A DNA stretch of 64,000 nt from a virus: positions 1 to 64,000 of IMG/VR virus record IMGVR_UViG_3300017917_001151. One strand, written 5' to 3'. The notes under the pieces were generated by a model, which saw only the letters and a program-made list of their open reading frames with translations, had not been told where the DNA came from and searched no databases. Each line of letters opens with the position of its first letter. The first letter of the stretch is position 1. Below, piece after piece: positions 34,017 through 41,926 of the stretch. Both the position numbers and the translations under genes were made by a program.

Positions 34017-34400
34017 TCAAAATTTTCTTTGGTAGCCTGCTAGATTGAGCATGATTGAATACTGCTCATAGGCTTTTTGGACAGCAGGATTTGTATTACG
34101 ATAGTATGACTCTTCTCGTTCCTTTTCCATTAGGATTTGGAACATATCAACTTCGCCCTGACTGTGCCGTTGCATCCTAAAGAAACGTCGTTCGAGTTCA
34201 ATTAGAGCCCTTAGACGACCTTCAGGGATTTCCATAGTAAACACTCTTTCAGTTTCGTACTCAATAACATCGTTTCTTATGATATCAGCACGTTCTGGAT
34301 CTGTAAAGAACTTAGGAGGATGATACCGTGCCCTACGCTTTTGATCGTTTAGGACACGGACCTCGTAGTTTTCACAAAAATCTTTTAGTTCTTCATTCAT
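34017..34400 (-). CDS. Conserved phage protein of 127 aa, unknown function
   Basis: A charged, helical protein (MNEELKDFCENYEVRVLNDQ; IPEGRLRALIELERRFFRMQ; NPAVQKAYEQYSIMLNLAGY). No known motif is present, but I recognise it as conserved beside thyX in aquatic T4-like phages. It overlaps the end of thyX by 8 nt. Confidence 0.75.
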   Translation of the reverse strand: MNEELKDFCENYEVRVLNDQKRRARYHPPKFFTDPERADIIRNDVIEYETERVFTMEIPEGRLRALIELERRFFRMQRHSQGEVDMFQILMEKEREESYYRNTNPAVQKAYEQYSIMLNLAGYQRKF

Positions 34401-35079
34401 GTGACACTAGACTTTCCGTCATAGGAAATATAGCAGCGATGGCCTTAGCACAGGCTAGAGCAACTAGCTGATGTTCTTTTTGTGTACCGTTACCTGAACG
34501 TAGTTCAATGAAGTGTACCCACGAACGCAGTGTACCGTTCATATACAGTTTGCTTTCGATATTGCCTTCTGGTAGTACTGAGCGAGCCTGTTCTTTTGCT
34601 ATGCCGTTCGTGACAGCCCAAGTGTAGGCTTCACGAGAGGCTCTAATAACAGCCTGTTGTTTTTCTTCCCATAAACGTGCAAGCTCTCTCTGCTCAGGGT
34701 CTGCCAGGTCCAATTCGACAGAATTCTGTCTGTTTTTTGTGTCCTGCAATCGTGCTTCTCTAGTGACGAAGTTAAGATCTTTTGTAGGGTCAGCGTATCG
34801 TTGACTAAATTCCTGGAAGGAAAAACTTCTGTGTCGAAGAATTTGTCTTGCGATATCTCTGGTGGTGGTGATTTCCACACACGCTGATACCATTTCAAGG
34901 GGGCTCCAGTGGGCGTGTTTGACCAGGTATCGAATAAGTTTCTCTGATGTTTCGGAGTTAAATTGATTGCTTGGATTGCTGACACGGGCGCAGTACGCGA
35001 TGAGTTCCTGTGCATCATCGATGCCCAAGTCTGCAAATTCTTTTGTTGGTTGTGAATAGGATACGAGTCGAACATCCAT
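34393..35079 (-). CDS. thyX: FAD-dependent thymidylate synthase ThyX
   Basis: A 228-residue flavin-dependent thymidylate synthase. The ThyX signature RHRxxSxxxxSxRY is complete at residues 82-95 (RHRSFSFQEFSQRY). Other conserved parts include HWSPLEM and the C-terminal RSWVHFIELR, with Ser/Arg for nucleotide binding in EQARSVLP. It makes dTMP from the dUMP that the phage dCMP deaminase helps to provide. Its start and the stop of the next gene upstream share one base. Confidence 0.96.
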   Translation of the reverse strand: MDVRLVSYSQPTKEFADLGIDDAQELIAYCARVSNPSNQFNSETSEKLIRYLVKHAHWSPLEMVSACVEITTTRDIARQILRHRSFSFQEFSQRYADPTKDLNFVTREARLQDTKNRQNSVELDLADPEQRELARLWEEKQQAVIRASREAYTWAVTNGIAKEQARSVLPEGNIESKLYMNGTLRSWVHFIELRSGNGTQKEHQLVALACAKAIAAIFPMTESLVSHE

Positions 35080-35525
35080 TATGATTCCTTTAATATCTTC
35101 ATTAACTTCTCTTTTTCGAGAAGATCTTTTTCTAGCTCTATATATTGTTGCCTAAGTTCTTTAAGTTTTTCCCAACGACCTTCTAGTTCGGGATTGGGTT
35201 TAAGAATGCCTAGACGCTCTTCGATTTTTTCTATAGCTTCGGTTAAACTTTTCCCGCCTATCTTTATATCAGCACCTTCTTTCATAGTCAGTCCGTCAGC
35301 ATCAATATGTACATTAGAAGGTTGATAATATTGACTAGATGTCCAACTAACAGTGCTAGAAGTTCCTGACGATAGTGTATAACCATTAGTAGGTAAGGTC
35401 ACCGAACTAGTCGTCCATGTAGAAGGATCTAAAGTAATAGTATCAACGCCGGCACCACCTATAGAATAACTGGTGCCAGCGCCGTAACCTGAACCAAGAA
35501 CAACTGTGTTGTCTTGATCGGACAT
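35079..35525 (-). CDS. Putative virion-associated protein
   Basis: A 148-residue protein from the ATG at 35525 (MSDQDNTVVLGSGYG). The first 85 residues are Gly/Ser/Thr-rich and beta-like; the C-terminal part is a coiled coil (ELRQQYIELEKDLLEKEKLM) for oligomerisation. A Ser-Pro-Lys-rich upstream extension in the same frame overlaps another gene and is unlikely to be translated. Similar small proteins of T4-like marine phages are usually annotated as structural, without proof. Confidence 0.68.
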   Translation of the reverse strand: MSDQDNTVVLGSGYGAGTSYSIGGAGVDTITLDPSTWTTSSVTLPTNGYTLSSGTSSTVSWTSSQYYQPSNVHIDADGLTMKEGADIKIGGKSLTEAIEKIEERLGILKPNPELEGRWEKLKELRQQYIELEKDLLEKEKLMKILKES

Positions 35526-35526
35526 A

Positions 35527-35724
35527 TTACTTGCCTGCTGCTTTGGCTTCTTTGCGGGCGTTCTTTTCTTCGGTGATTTCATTACGACGAGCCTTTACTA
35601 GTTTGGCTACCTCTTGTAATGCCTTACGAGCACGAGTACCTGCTGCGCCGTTGCCTGATGTAAATTTAGCATCTTCTGCTAGAAACTCTTCAAACTGTGA
35701 TTTTAATTGTTCTACTGTTGACAT
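35527..35724 (-). CDS. Hc1-like (histone H1-like) small basic protein
   Basis: A 65-residue protein. The stretch GNGAAGTRARKALQEVAKLV followed by KARRNEI matches the pattern of Hc1-type histone-like proteins (GNxAAxxRxRxxxxKLxKxxxxxRxE), with a basic C-terminus (EEKNARKEAKAAGK). A DNA-binding role is inferred from the family; phages commonly carry such proteins near this locus. Together with the AT-hook-like protein at 22.9 kb it suggests two phage nucleoid-type proteins. Confidence 0.7.
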   Translation of the reverse strand: MSTVEQLKSQFEEFLAEDAKFTSGNGAAGTRARKALQEVAKLVKARRNEITEEKNARKEAKAAGK

Positions 35725-35745
35725 ATATTATTTCCTTATAATAAT

Positions 35746-35857
35746 TGGTGTGGTCGGTAGGTTTCGAACCTACAAAGGCTGCGTCTAAGACTGCGCCCCA
35801 TCACCAGCTTTTCCTTTCGGAAGAAGCGGCAGGTCTGCCAATTCCACTCACGACCAC
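35746..35857 (-). tRNA. tRNA-like gene, probably Leu (UAG) origin, with an insertion of about 25-39 nt
   Basis: Read on the minus strand it has a perfect 7-bp acceptor stem (GTGGTCG/CGACCAC), encoded CCA, a perfect T arm (GTAGG TTCGAAA CCTAC) and a leucine-type D region (GGAATTGGCAGAC). The likely anticodon loop is CTTAGAC (anticodon UAG) closed by a weak stem. It is 112 nt, about 25 nt longer than a class II tRNA, because an extra hairpin (GCTTcTTCC GAAA GGAAAAGC) lies between the D region and the anticodon arm. Where a leucine tRNA has a long variable arm, only about 4 nt are left. It may be a defective, chimeric or interrupted tRNA. Confidence 0.65.
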
Positions 35858-35863
35858 AAGTGT

Positions 35864-35892
35864 ATTATATAACCTTGTTTGTTGAAACACAA
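35864..35892 (-). promoter_or_regulatory. Sigma-70-like promoter for the tRNA-like gene
   Basis: Minus-strand TTGTGT (35892-35887), 17-nt spacer, TATAAT (35869-35864). The -10 lies 6 nt before the first base of the tRNA, so the transcript would begin at or next to the mature 5' end. Confidence 0.5.
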
Positions 35893-35904
35893 CCCCTTAG
35901 TGAT

Positions 35905-35910
35905 TAAATA
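35905..35910 (+). promoter_or_regulatory. Late promoter motif at the start of the radical SAM island
   Basis: Plus-strand GATTAAATAGTAGC with TAAATA ending 10 nt before the ATG at 35921, giving a leader of about 5 nt. It heads the plus-strand run of overlapping rSAM genes that lasts to 44.3 kb. Confidence 0.45.
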
Positions 35911-35920
35911 GTAGCATATT

Positions 35921-36901
35921 ATGTCTACCAATTTTCAAGAAATTCCATTTCAAAACATAGTTCGATTTGGTCAACGAACAATGTTAACCAAACCCTTGTT
36001 TGCCGTAAGTTGGATCCTAGGTAGGTTCTGCAACTACAAATGTAGTTATTGTTGGCCATATGCAAGGTCAGACAAACCTGATCACGAAAGTTTAGAAACT
36101 TACAAATCTACTATCAACGAAATCAAAAGACAGGCTAGACAAAATGGATTCACAGAATTCCACTGGAGCTTTAGTGGCGGCGAACCAACCGCTTACAAAC
36201 ATTTAAATGATCTCATCAAACACCTCGACGAACAGGAAAGTCCTTACCAAAGTGTTCACATGACTACTAATTTGAGTCCCGGTAGTAGTTGGTGGAAAAC
36301 ATGGTGTAACAATACTAGCTTATTGCAAAGAAGAAGTATTACTGCTAGTTTTCACGAGGAATTTGCCAAAGAGACAGAGTTTGGAGACAAGTGTCTGCAA
36401 CTGTTAAATGAATATGTACACGTGACTATCAATCAGGTTATGGTTCCGGAAAAATTTTACGAAACATATGAACAGTGCCAACGATTTCATAAGAGGGGTA
36501 TTAATGTTACTCTTAAACCACAAAGTGATCCTACAGCCAGTTTTATTGTAGATGGCTACACAGAAGATATGATTAATCTTATGCAAACAGGATTTCCTCA
36601 GGAATCATTTGGAGAAGAAGTTTATCAAATAGCGTTATACGACACAGAAGGTAGAGAATATTTGTTTGACCAGGCAGAACGATTTAATACTTTTGGATTC
36701 AATAAATTTCAGGAATGGTCTTGTAATTCTGGATATCAAAGTGTTATAATAAGAGGCAACGAAGTTAAGCGTTCTTATAGCTGCCACGATCAGCCGTTAG
36801 GAAATATTTTAACAGGATTTAATTTGTTCGCTGAACCTAAAAAATGTATCACACCTAGTTGTGTTAGTTCAGCAGACAGTAAGATACCAAAATGCAAATA
36901 G
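35921..36901 (+). CDS. Radical SAM enzyme with C-terminal cysteine-rich (SPASM-like) region
   Basis: A 326-residue radical SAM protein. The [4Fe-4S] motif is Cys37-x3-Cys41-x2-Cys44 (CNYKCSYC), followed by FSGGEPTAY for SAM binding. The C-terminal WSCNSG, SYSCHD and a cluster KKCITPSC...KCK look like ligands of one or two auxiliary clusters. Its nearest relatives in the window are the 330-, 345- and 301-residue rSAM proteins. The methyltransferase-like gene starts 10 nt before its end. The substrate is unknown. Confidence 0.85.
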   Translation: MSTNFQEIPFQNIVRFGQRTMLTKPLFAVSWILGRFCNYKCSYCWPYARSDKPDHESLETYKSTINEIKRQARQNGFTEFHWSFSGGEPTAYKHLNDLIKHLDEQESPYQSVHMTTNLSPGSSWWKTWCNNTSLLQRRSITASFHEEFAKETEFGDKCLQLLNEYVHVTINQVMVPEKFYETYEQCQRFHKRGINVTLKPQSDPTASFIVDGYTEDMINLMQTGFPQESFGEEVYQIALYDTEGREYLFDQAERFNTFGFNKFQEWSCNSGYQSVIIRGNEVKRSYSCHDQPLGNILTGFNLFAEPKKCITPSCVSSADSKIPKCK

Positions 36902-37482
36902 ATACAGAACATTTACATCACTGGATGCAGGCAATACGCCAAAGTCCGGATCCTATGCGTACTATGGACGCATTCTGGTCGGGGCAACTTAAAAGCAAAG
37001 AGTGGTTGATCACAAATCTACGTAAGCACGTTAACAAGTTTGTTACTGTAGATATTCATGGAGGTTGGGTAGGAGTATTGGCTAGTATGCTGTTCCAGAG
37101 CGATGTTCCTATTCTTAATATTCGTAGCATAGACATAGATCCTAATTGCGAACCAATCGCTATCAATATGAACAAGATAGAAGAGATGGTGGGAAAATTT
37201 CAGGCAGTAACATCTGATATGTGTACCGTTAGCAGTAATGCTGATGTTGTTATCAATACTAGCTGCGAACACATAACACAAGAACAATATGATCTATGGC
37301 TGACTGGTCTTCCTCATGATAGGTTATTGGTACTACAGAGCAACAATTATAACATTCCAGAGCACGTTAGAATAGCCAATGACCTAGAAGAATTTAAACA
37401 ACAATGCCATGTTAGTGTGTTATGGGCAGGTGAACTAGAACTACCATTGTATAAGCGGTTTATGATTATAGGAAAAAAATAA
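36892..37482 (+). CDS. SAM-dependent methyltransferase-like protein (class I fold)
   Basis: A 196-residue protein with a Rossmann-like pattern. VTVDIHGGWVGVLASML (about residues 45-62) stands in place of motif I, IRSIDIDPNCEPIAINM gives an acidic strand-end Asp, and ADVVINTSCEHI is motif-IV-like. The glycine motif is degenerate (HGGWVG), so SAM binding is probable but not certain. It overlaps the preceding rSAM gene, so the pair should be co-expressed and may modify the same molecule. Confidence 0.6.
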   Translation: MQIDTEHLHHWMQAIRQSPDPMRTMDAFWSGQLKSKEWLITNLRKHVNKFVTVDIHGGWVGVLASMLFQSDVPILNIRSIDIDPNCEPIAINMNKIEEMVGKFQAVTSDMCTVSSNADVVINTSCEHITQEQYDLWLTGLPHDRLLVLQSNNYNIPEHVRIANDLEEFKQQCHVSVLWAGELELPLYKRFMIIGKK

Positions 37483-37505
37483 TATGTAATCATATTATTG
37501 ATAAA

Positions 37506-38498
37506 ATGGAATTAATTGAAATAAAACAAGACGGATGGGATCCAGAAACATTGTGGGTCGAACTAACTATCGGAAATATCTGCAATTTTAAATGTTGGTA
37601 TTGTTTTCCGGGGTACAACGACGGCAGTATAAAGTGGCCGGACTACGATCTGTTGATTTCTAATCTTTCTCATTTGTTGGATTATTATCAAACACATACA
37701 GATAAGAAAAAATTTGCTATTCATTTATTAGGTGGCGAAATTATTTTTTGGAAGAGATTCGTCGACCTTTCTAAATTTTTAAAAGAAAATTATAACTGTG
37801 TAATCATATTAACAACAAATGCTTCTAAAAATATAGATTGGTGGGAAGAATCTGTTGGATGGTTAGACATTGTTCATATAAGTGTTCATCATGAATTTTC
37901 AAATCCTAAACATATAATCGATGTAGCAGATTTTTTATACGACAAAAAAGTAGAAGTTGAGGTAAATGTATTCATGGATCCCTTTAAATGGGAAACATGC
38001 GCCGACATAGTTGAAGCGTTGAAAAACAGCAAAAATGTTTGGGATATAAATTACAAAGAAATCCAATTTGATATACATAGAAGATATAACAAAGACCAAG
38101 ATGAGTTACTCAATAAAGTAAACGCAAGGTCGTCAAACAAAGACAAAAAATTTGTCATAGCACCGATGTCTCATAGACATTTTGTAAAAGGTGTTGATGT
38201 TAACGGAAAAGAACAATCCTACGGATTTAATGATTTACTTTCTCAAAGAAACAACGAATTTAAAGGTTGGGACTGTAATGTTGGAGTAGATTGGATTGCC
38301 GTTCATGCAGACGGAACAGTTTCTGGAATTTGTAGAAATGGTTTATACAAAGATGGAAAAACTTATAATATTTTTGATCTAAATTTTAAAGAACAGTTCA
38401 ACCCATCTATTACCAGTTCTATTTGTACAACTGATCGTTGTTGGTGTATATTTGAAGTTAATATGCCTAAAAGAAAAATCATACCAATTTTATCATGA
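37506..38498 (+). CDS. Radical SAM enzyme, SPASM-like C-terminus
   Basis: A 330-residue rSAM protein with Cys26-x3-Cys30-x2-Cys33 (CNFKCWYC). The SAM-binding GGEP is replaced by LLGGEIIFW, an uncommon change of Pro to Ile. The C-terminus has the group's hallmark GWDCNVGVDWIAVHADGTVS, a single Cys, and a final ICTTDRCWC, consistent with an auxiliary cluster. It overlaps the next rSAM gene by 4 nt. Radical chemistry is inferred from the family; the reaction is unknown. Confidence 0.85.
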   Translation: MELIEIKQDGWDPETLWVELTIGNICNFKCWYCFPGYNDGSIKWPDYDLLISNLSHLLDYYQTHTDKKKFAIHLLGGEIIFWKRFVDLSKFLKENYNCVIILTTNASKNIDWWEESVGWLDIVHISVHHEFSNPKHIIDVADFLYDKKVEVEVNVFMDPFKWETCADIVEALKNSKNVWDINYKEIQFDIHRRYNKDQDELLNKVNARSSNKDKKFVIAPMSHRHFVKGVDVNGKEQSYGFNDLLSQRNNEFKGWDCNVGVDWIAVHADGTVSGICRNGLYKDGKTYNIFDLNFKEQFNPSITSSICTTDRCWCIFEVNMPKRKIIPILS

Positions 38499-40045
38499 AG
38501 CATCACGTTTTATTTTTTTCATTATCCGGTAAACGATGGGAACGAGCTCTATGGTCTCATAGAGTCGCTACCTTTTTGCGAATGAACGATTGGGATGCCG
38601 AAGTAATTGATTTTGCTTCTTTTTGGAAACTAATAGAACTTCAAGAACTTGTTAGAAGTCGTGTCTCGAATAAAACTGTGATGTTTTGTTTTGGAACTGC
38701 ATTTTTAAATCCGTGGAGCCCCTATATGAATGAATTTATAGCGTGGCTTAAAACAGAATATCCAACCATTCCTGTGGTAGTGGGTGGAAATAATGCATTG
38801 GTAACTCCTGCTGTTGGTGTAGATTATTGGGTTGACAGTTATGGAGAGAACGCTGTTCTTTCTCTTTGCAGACACCTTATTGGAACATTAGGCGCACCTT
38901 TACTAACTGATCCCGCATTCTTCGGTTCAAAGAAAGTTATTAGAGGACTTTATCATTATCCTAGTGCTCCGTTAGACAGTTATCTAGTAGATTACGAAGA
39001 ACGTGATTTCATGAGTCCCTATGAATGTCCTCAGATAGAAACTGCACGTGGTTGTATGTTTAGTTGTTCTTACTGTAACTTTCCTATTATAGGACAAGCT
39101 AAAGACGTAAGTGTGAGCAAAGAAGAATTTAAACGTCAGATGCAGACAGGCTATGAAAAGTGGGGTATTAAGAATTGGCGGGTAATGGATGAAACATTTA
39201 ATGACCGTCCAGAGAAATTGCAAAAGTATGCAGACGCAGTAGACGAGCTAGGATACAATCCGTGGATATGTGGTTTTGCTCGCGGCGACCTAGTTGTTAA
39301 ACATCGAGAGCATTGGGACACTTATATTAGATTAGGATTCCTTGGCCACAGCATGGGCATTGAAACTTTTAACAAAGAAGCAGGTCGACTTGTACGCAAG
39401 GGCATGGATCCAGATAAACTTAAAGAAGGTCTGCTAGAATTTCAAGCATACACAGACATACATGCACCTAGACGTTATAGGGCAAACATACAAATGATCT
39501 GTGGTATCCCGGGTGAAAGTACCGAATCATGGAACGACTCGTTGCAATGGCTCAACACATATTGGTTAAGACAAAGCGCCAGCGCACATATACTAGAAGT
39601 TCCAGATTATGATGAAACATTAACTAACCAAAGTCGTTTTACTAAAGAATTAGTTAGCAATGGTCTAATTAAATTAGATTCTAGGCAGAATCCCGGATAT
39701 GAAGTTTCTAAAGATAATAACGGAAATGTAATATTTAAATCTACAACCCCACGTGGAGGCGGCGTTGGTTCGACTAGAAACGATGTTGTGATATGGAAAC
39801 ACAACAATATGGATTGGTATCAGGCTCAGCAACTAGTAAGTGATTTTTATTCTGAAAACGGATTTAAGGGTCTTAGAGGCTGTAACCCTTTTCTATCAGA
39901 TAGGTTATTTCCGTATTACCAAACAGATGTCTATGAAGATGTATACGATATTAGATTAAGTGATATTGATACAGCTGATCAAAAATATAATGACATTCTA
40001 CAAAATTATATTAACAAAAAGTTAAGTTGGAGTCCCAGTGTTTAA
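38495..40045 (+). CDS. Radical SAM enzyme with B12-binding-like N-terminal domain (COG1032-like)
   Basis: A 516-residue protein. Residues 1-135 form a Rossmann-like domain of the kind found in B12-binding rSAM proteins (VVVGGNNALV), but the DxHxxG cobalamin motif is not seen. The rSAM core has Cys187-x3-Cys191-x2-Cys194 (RGCMFSCSYCNFP), ICGFARGDL and the strand motif QMICGIPGES. C-terminal residues 360-516 are an extra domain. Two paralogues lie at 56.2-57.8 and 59.5-60.9 kb. B12-dependent methylation or B12-independent chemistry cannot be distinguished. Confidence 0.85.
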   Translation: MKHHVLFFSLSGKRWERALWSHRVATFLRMNDWDAEVIDFASFWKLIELQELVRSRVSNKTVMFCFGTAFLNPWSPYMNEFIAWLKTEYPTIPVVVGGNNALVTPAVGVDYWVDSYGENAVLSLCRHLIGTLGAPLLTDPAFFGSKKVIRGLYHYPSAPLDSYLVDYEERDFMSPYECPQIETARGCMFSCSYCNFPIIGQAKDVSVSKEEFKRQMQTGYEKWGIKNWRVMDETFNDRPEKLQKYADAVDELGYNPWICGFARGDLVVKHREHWDTYIRLGFLGHSMGIETFNKEAGRLVRKGMDPDKLKEGLLEFQAYTDIHAPRRYRANIQMICGIPGESTESWNDSLQWLNTYWLRQSASAHILEVPDYDETLTNQSRFTKELVSNGLIKLDSRQNPGYEVSKDNNGNVIFKSTTPRGGGVGSTRNDVVIWKHNNMDWYQAQQLVSDFYSENGFKGLRGCNPFLSDRLFPYYQTDVYEDVYDIRLSDIDTADQKYNDILQNYINKKLSWSPSV

Positions 40046-41090
40046 GTTTGATCAATTAGAACAAATCCATTTAGAGATTACAAATAATTGTCAGGCGTCT
40101 TGTCCTATGTGTACAAGAAACATTAACAGCGGATTAGAGAATCCATTAATTAAAATACAGAATTGGACACTAGGCGACTTTAAGACCATAATGTCTGAAG
40201 AAGTATTGAAACAAATTAAGAGTTATTATTTCTGCGGAAACTTTGGTGATCCGATCATTAATAATGACCTTATTGAAATGTGTAGGTATACAACAGAAGT
40301 ATCTCCAGATGTTCGAGTCGCTATTCATACAAACGGTGGCGCAAGAAGCAAAGCATGGTGGACACTATTAGCTCACGCACTTCCAAAAAATCATTCAGTG
40401 ATGTTCGCCATAGACGGGTTAGAAGATACTCATCAGCTGTATAGGGTAGGAACGACCTATGACGATGTTGTTGAAAATGCTCGTGCTTTTATTCTAGCAG
40501 GCGGTAATGCCGAATGGGTGTTTATTAAATTTAAACACAACGAACATCAGGTAGACGAAGCAAGACGTAGAGCTAACAAATTAGGGTTTTCTAAATTTAC
40601 ATTAAAAAATAGTAGACGTTTCATTGTAGAACCTTTTGTAAAAGTATTGGATAGAAACGGAAACTTAACACACGTCATTGAACCTTCAACTGAAACTCCT
40701 CTGAAGTTTATCGATAGAAAAATAATAGATTCTTATAAACAGATAGTTGATAGTTCTGTCATAAGTTGCGAAGTCCAAAAAAATAAAGAAGTGTATATAG
40801 ATGCTTACAAAAATTTATATCCGTGTTGTTGGTTAGGCAATGTACCTTATAGTTCTGGAAATTTAGAATTCGAAGTACAGAAAGAAACTAAACAACAGCA
40901 TCTAGAACTTGTAAAAAAATTAGGAAATACTAATACGATAGATAGATCTATAAAAGACATTATCAACAGTAACGAATATCAAACTGTTTGGCATGATTAT
41001 TGGAACATAAACAAACTAATTGTTTGTGCTAGAACCTGTAGTGTCAACACTAGTTTTTCTAAACCAAAGGATCAATTCGTATGCGAATAA
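40038..41090 (+). CDS. Radical SAM/SPASM-type enzyme (CQASCPMC group)
   Basis: A 350-residue rSAM protein starting with GTG at 40038. The cluster motif is Cys18-x3-Cys22-x2-Cys25 (EITNNCQASCPMC), followed by YYFCGNFGDPIINNDL (the GGEP position reads GNFGDP) and IHTNGGARS. The C-terminal part has SCEVQKNKEVYIDAYKNLYP-CC, as in SPASM domains. A paralogue of near-identical layout is encoded at 49.8 kb. It overlaps both neighbours by 8-10 nt. Confidence 0.85.
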   Translation: MFKFDQLEQIHLEITNNCQASCPMCTRNINSGLENPLIKIQNWTLGDFKTIMSEEVLKQIKSYYFCGNFGDPIINNDLIEMCRYTTEVSPDVRVAIHTNGGARSKAWWTLLAHALPKNHSVMFAIDGLEDTHQLYRVGTTYDDVVENARAFILAGGNAEWVFIKFKHNEHQVDEARRRANKLGFSKFTLKNSRRFIVEPFVKVLDRNGNLTHVIEPSTETPLKFIDRKIIDSYKQIVDSSVISCEVQKNKEVYIDAYKNLYPCCWLGNVPYSSGNLEFEVQKETKQQHLELVKKLGNTNTIDRSIKDIINSNEYQTVWHDYWNINKLIVCARTCSVNTSFSKPKDQFVCE

Positions 41091-41926
41091 AAATTGCTCC
41101 TGAATACTCTGCAGACTATTTAGAAATAGAACGACCACAACCATTGTCGGACAATCTTTTAGAAAAGACAATACAAGATGTAATGTCTGGAAAAATTAAT
41201 TCTAAGTTTGATTTAGTCTACGACGAATTTAAAAAAGAAATGCCAGGGTGGTTATTAAAAAGTAGAGTAAATCATTTAACCGGATTAGATACCTTTACAC
41301 GTTTAGACATTATAAATGGTTGCACTCAGTTTATCGACAACCTGTATATGCAGGGACCTGTGCAAGTACTTCGCGGTGATTATAGATACCACCAAAGATT
41401 AGGATTAGCGTATGTTAAGGATGTGGGCTCGCTGATTCCAGATATTCCTTTAATCGTAGCAATGCCGTTTCCTAGCATTGGTGCTCCACATCAAGACATG
41501 GAGGAAATACTATATGAATGCAAACTTAAAAATATTAAAGTGCATATTGATGGTGCTTGGATCAGTTGCTGCAGGGATATTAATTTTGATTTTAGTAATG
41601 AAGTTATTAGATCCGTTGGCATCAGCCTTAGTAAAGGTCTTGGTTTAGGTTGGAACAGAATAGGCTTACGTTGGACTAAAGACACTGAAGCAGATAGTAT
41701 TACAATCATGAATGACTTTAACATGAACCTACGTGCTACTGCTATGATCGGTCTTCACTTTATTCGAAATATAGAAGTAGATTATCTTTGGAATACACAC
41801 AAAGATAGATACTATAAAGTTTGTAAAGATTTTGAGCTAACACCTACTAAGGCTATATATCTAGCATTAAAAGATAATCAACCAGTCGGTGTTAGCCCAT
41901 TAATAAGATATTTAGAAAATGAGTGA
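41081..41926 (+). CDS. PLP-dependent aminotransferase-like enzyme (fold type I)
   Basis: A 281-residue protein resembling the large domain of aspartate-aminotransferase-type enzymes. Asp157 (VHIDGAW) would contact the pyridine nitrogen, and Lys185 in SLSKGLGLGWNRIGLRW is the likely Schiff-base lysine, set in the sequence context usual for this fold. The protein is shorter than most family members (about 380-450 residues), so the small domain may be reduced. It lies between two rSAM genes, overlapping both by 8-10 nt. A transamination or C-S/C-C lyase step on the unknown substrate is inferred. Confidence 0.72.
   Translation: MRIKIAPEYSADYLEIERPQPLSDNLLEKTIQDVMSGKINSKFDLVYDEFKKEMPGWLLKSRVNHLTGLDTFTRLDIINGCTQFIDNLYMQGPVQVLRGDYRYHQRLGLAYVKDVGSLIPDIPLIVAMPFPSIGAPHQDMEEILYECKLKNIKVHIDGAWISCCRDINFDFSNEVIRSVGISLSKGLGLGWNRIGLRWTKDTEADSITIMNDFNMNLRATAMIGLHFIRNIEVDYLWNTHKDRYYKVCKDFELTPTKAIYLALKDNQPVGVSPLIRYLENE

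Noticed and set aside
34599-35075. 158-residue second frame on the same strand as thyX
   Set aside because: The thyX frame is unmistakable; this +1 frame has no known motif and is an out-of-frame shadow.
38495-40045. Cobalamin-dependent radical SAM methyltransferase
   Set aside because: The N-terminal domain looks like a B12-binding fold but I find no DxHxxG motif in any of the three paralogues, so B12 dependence is not claimed.
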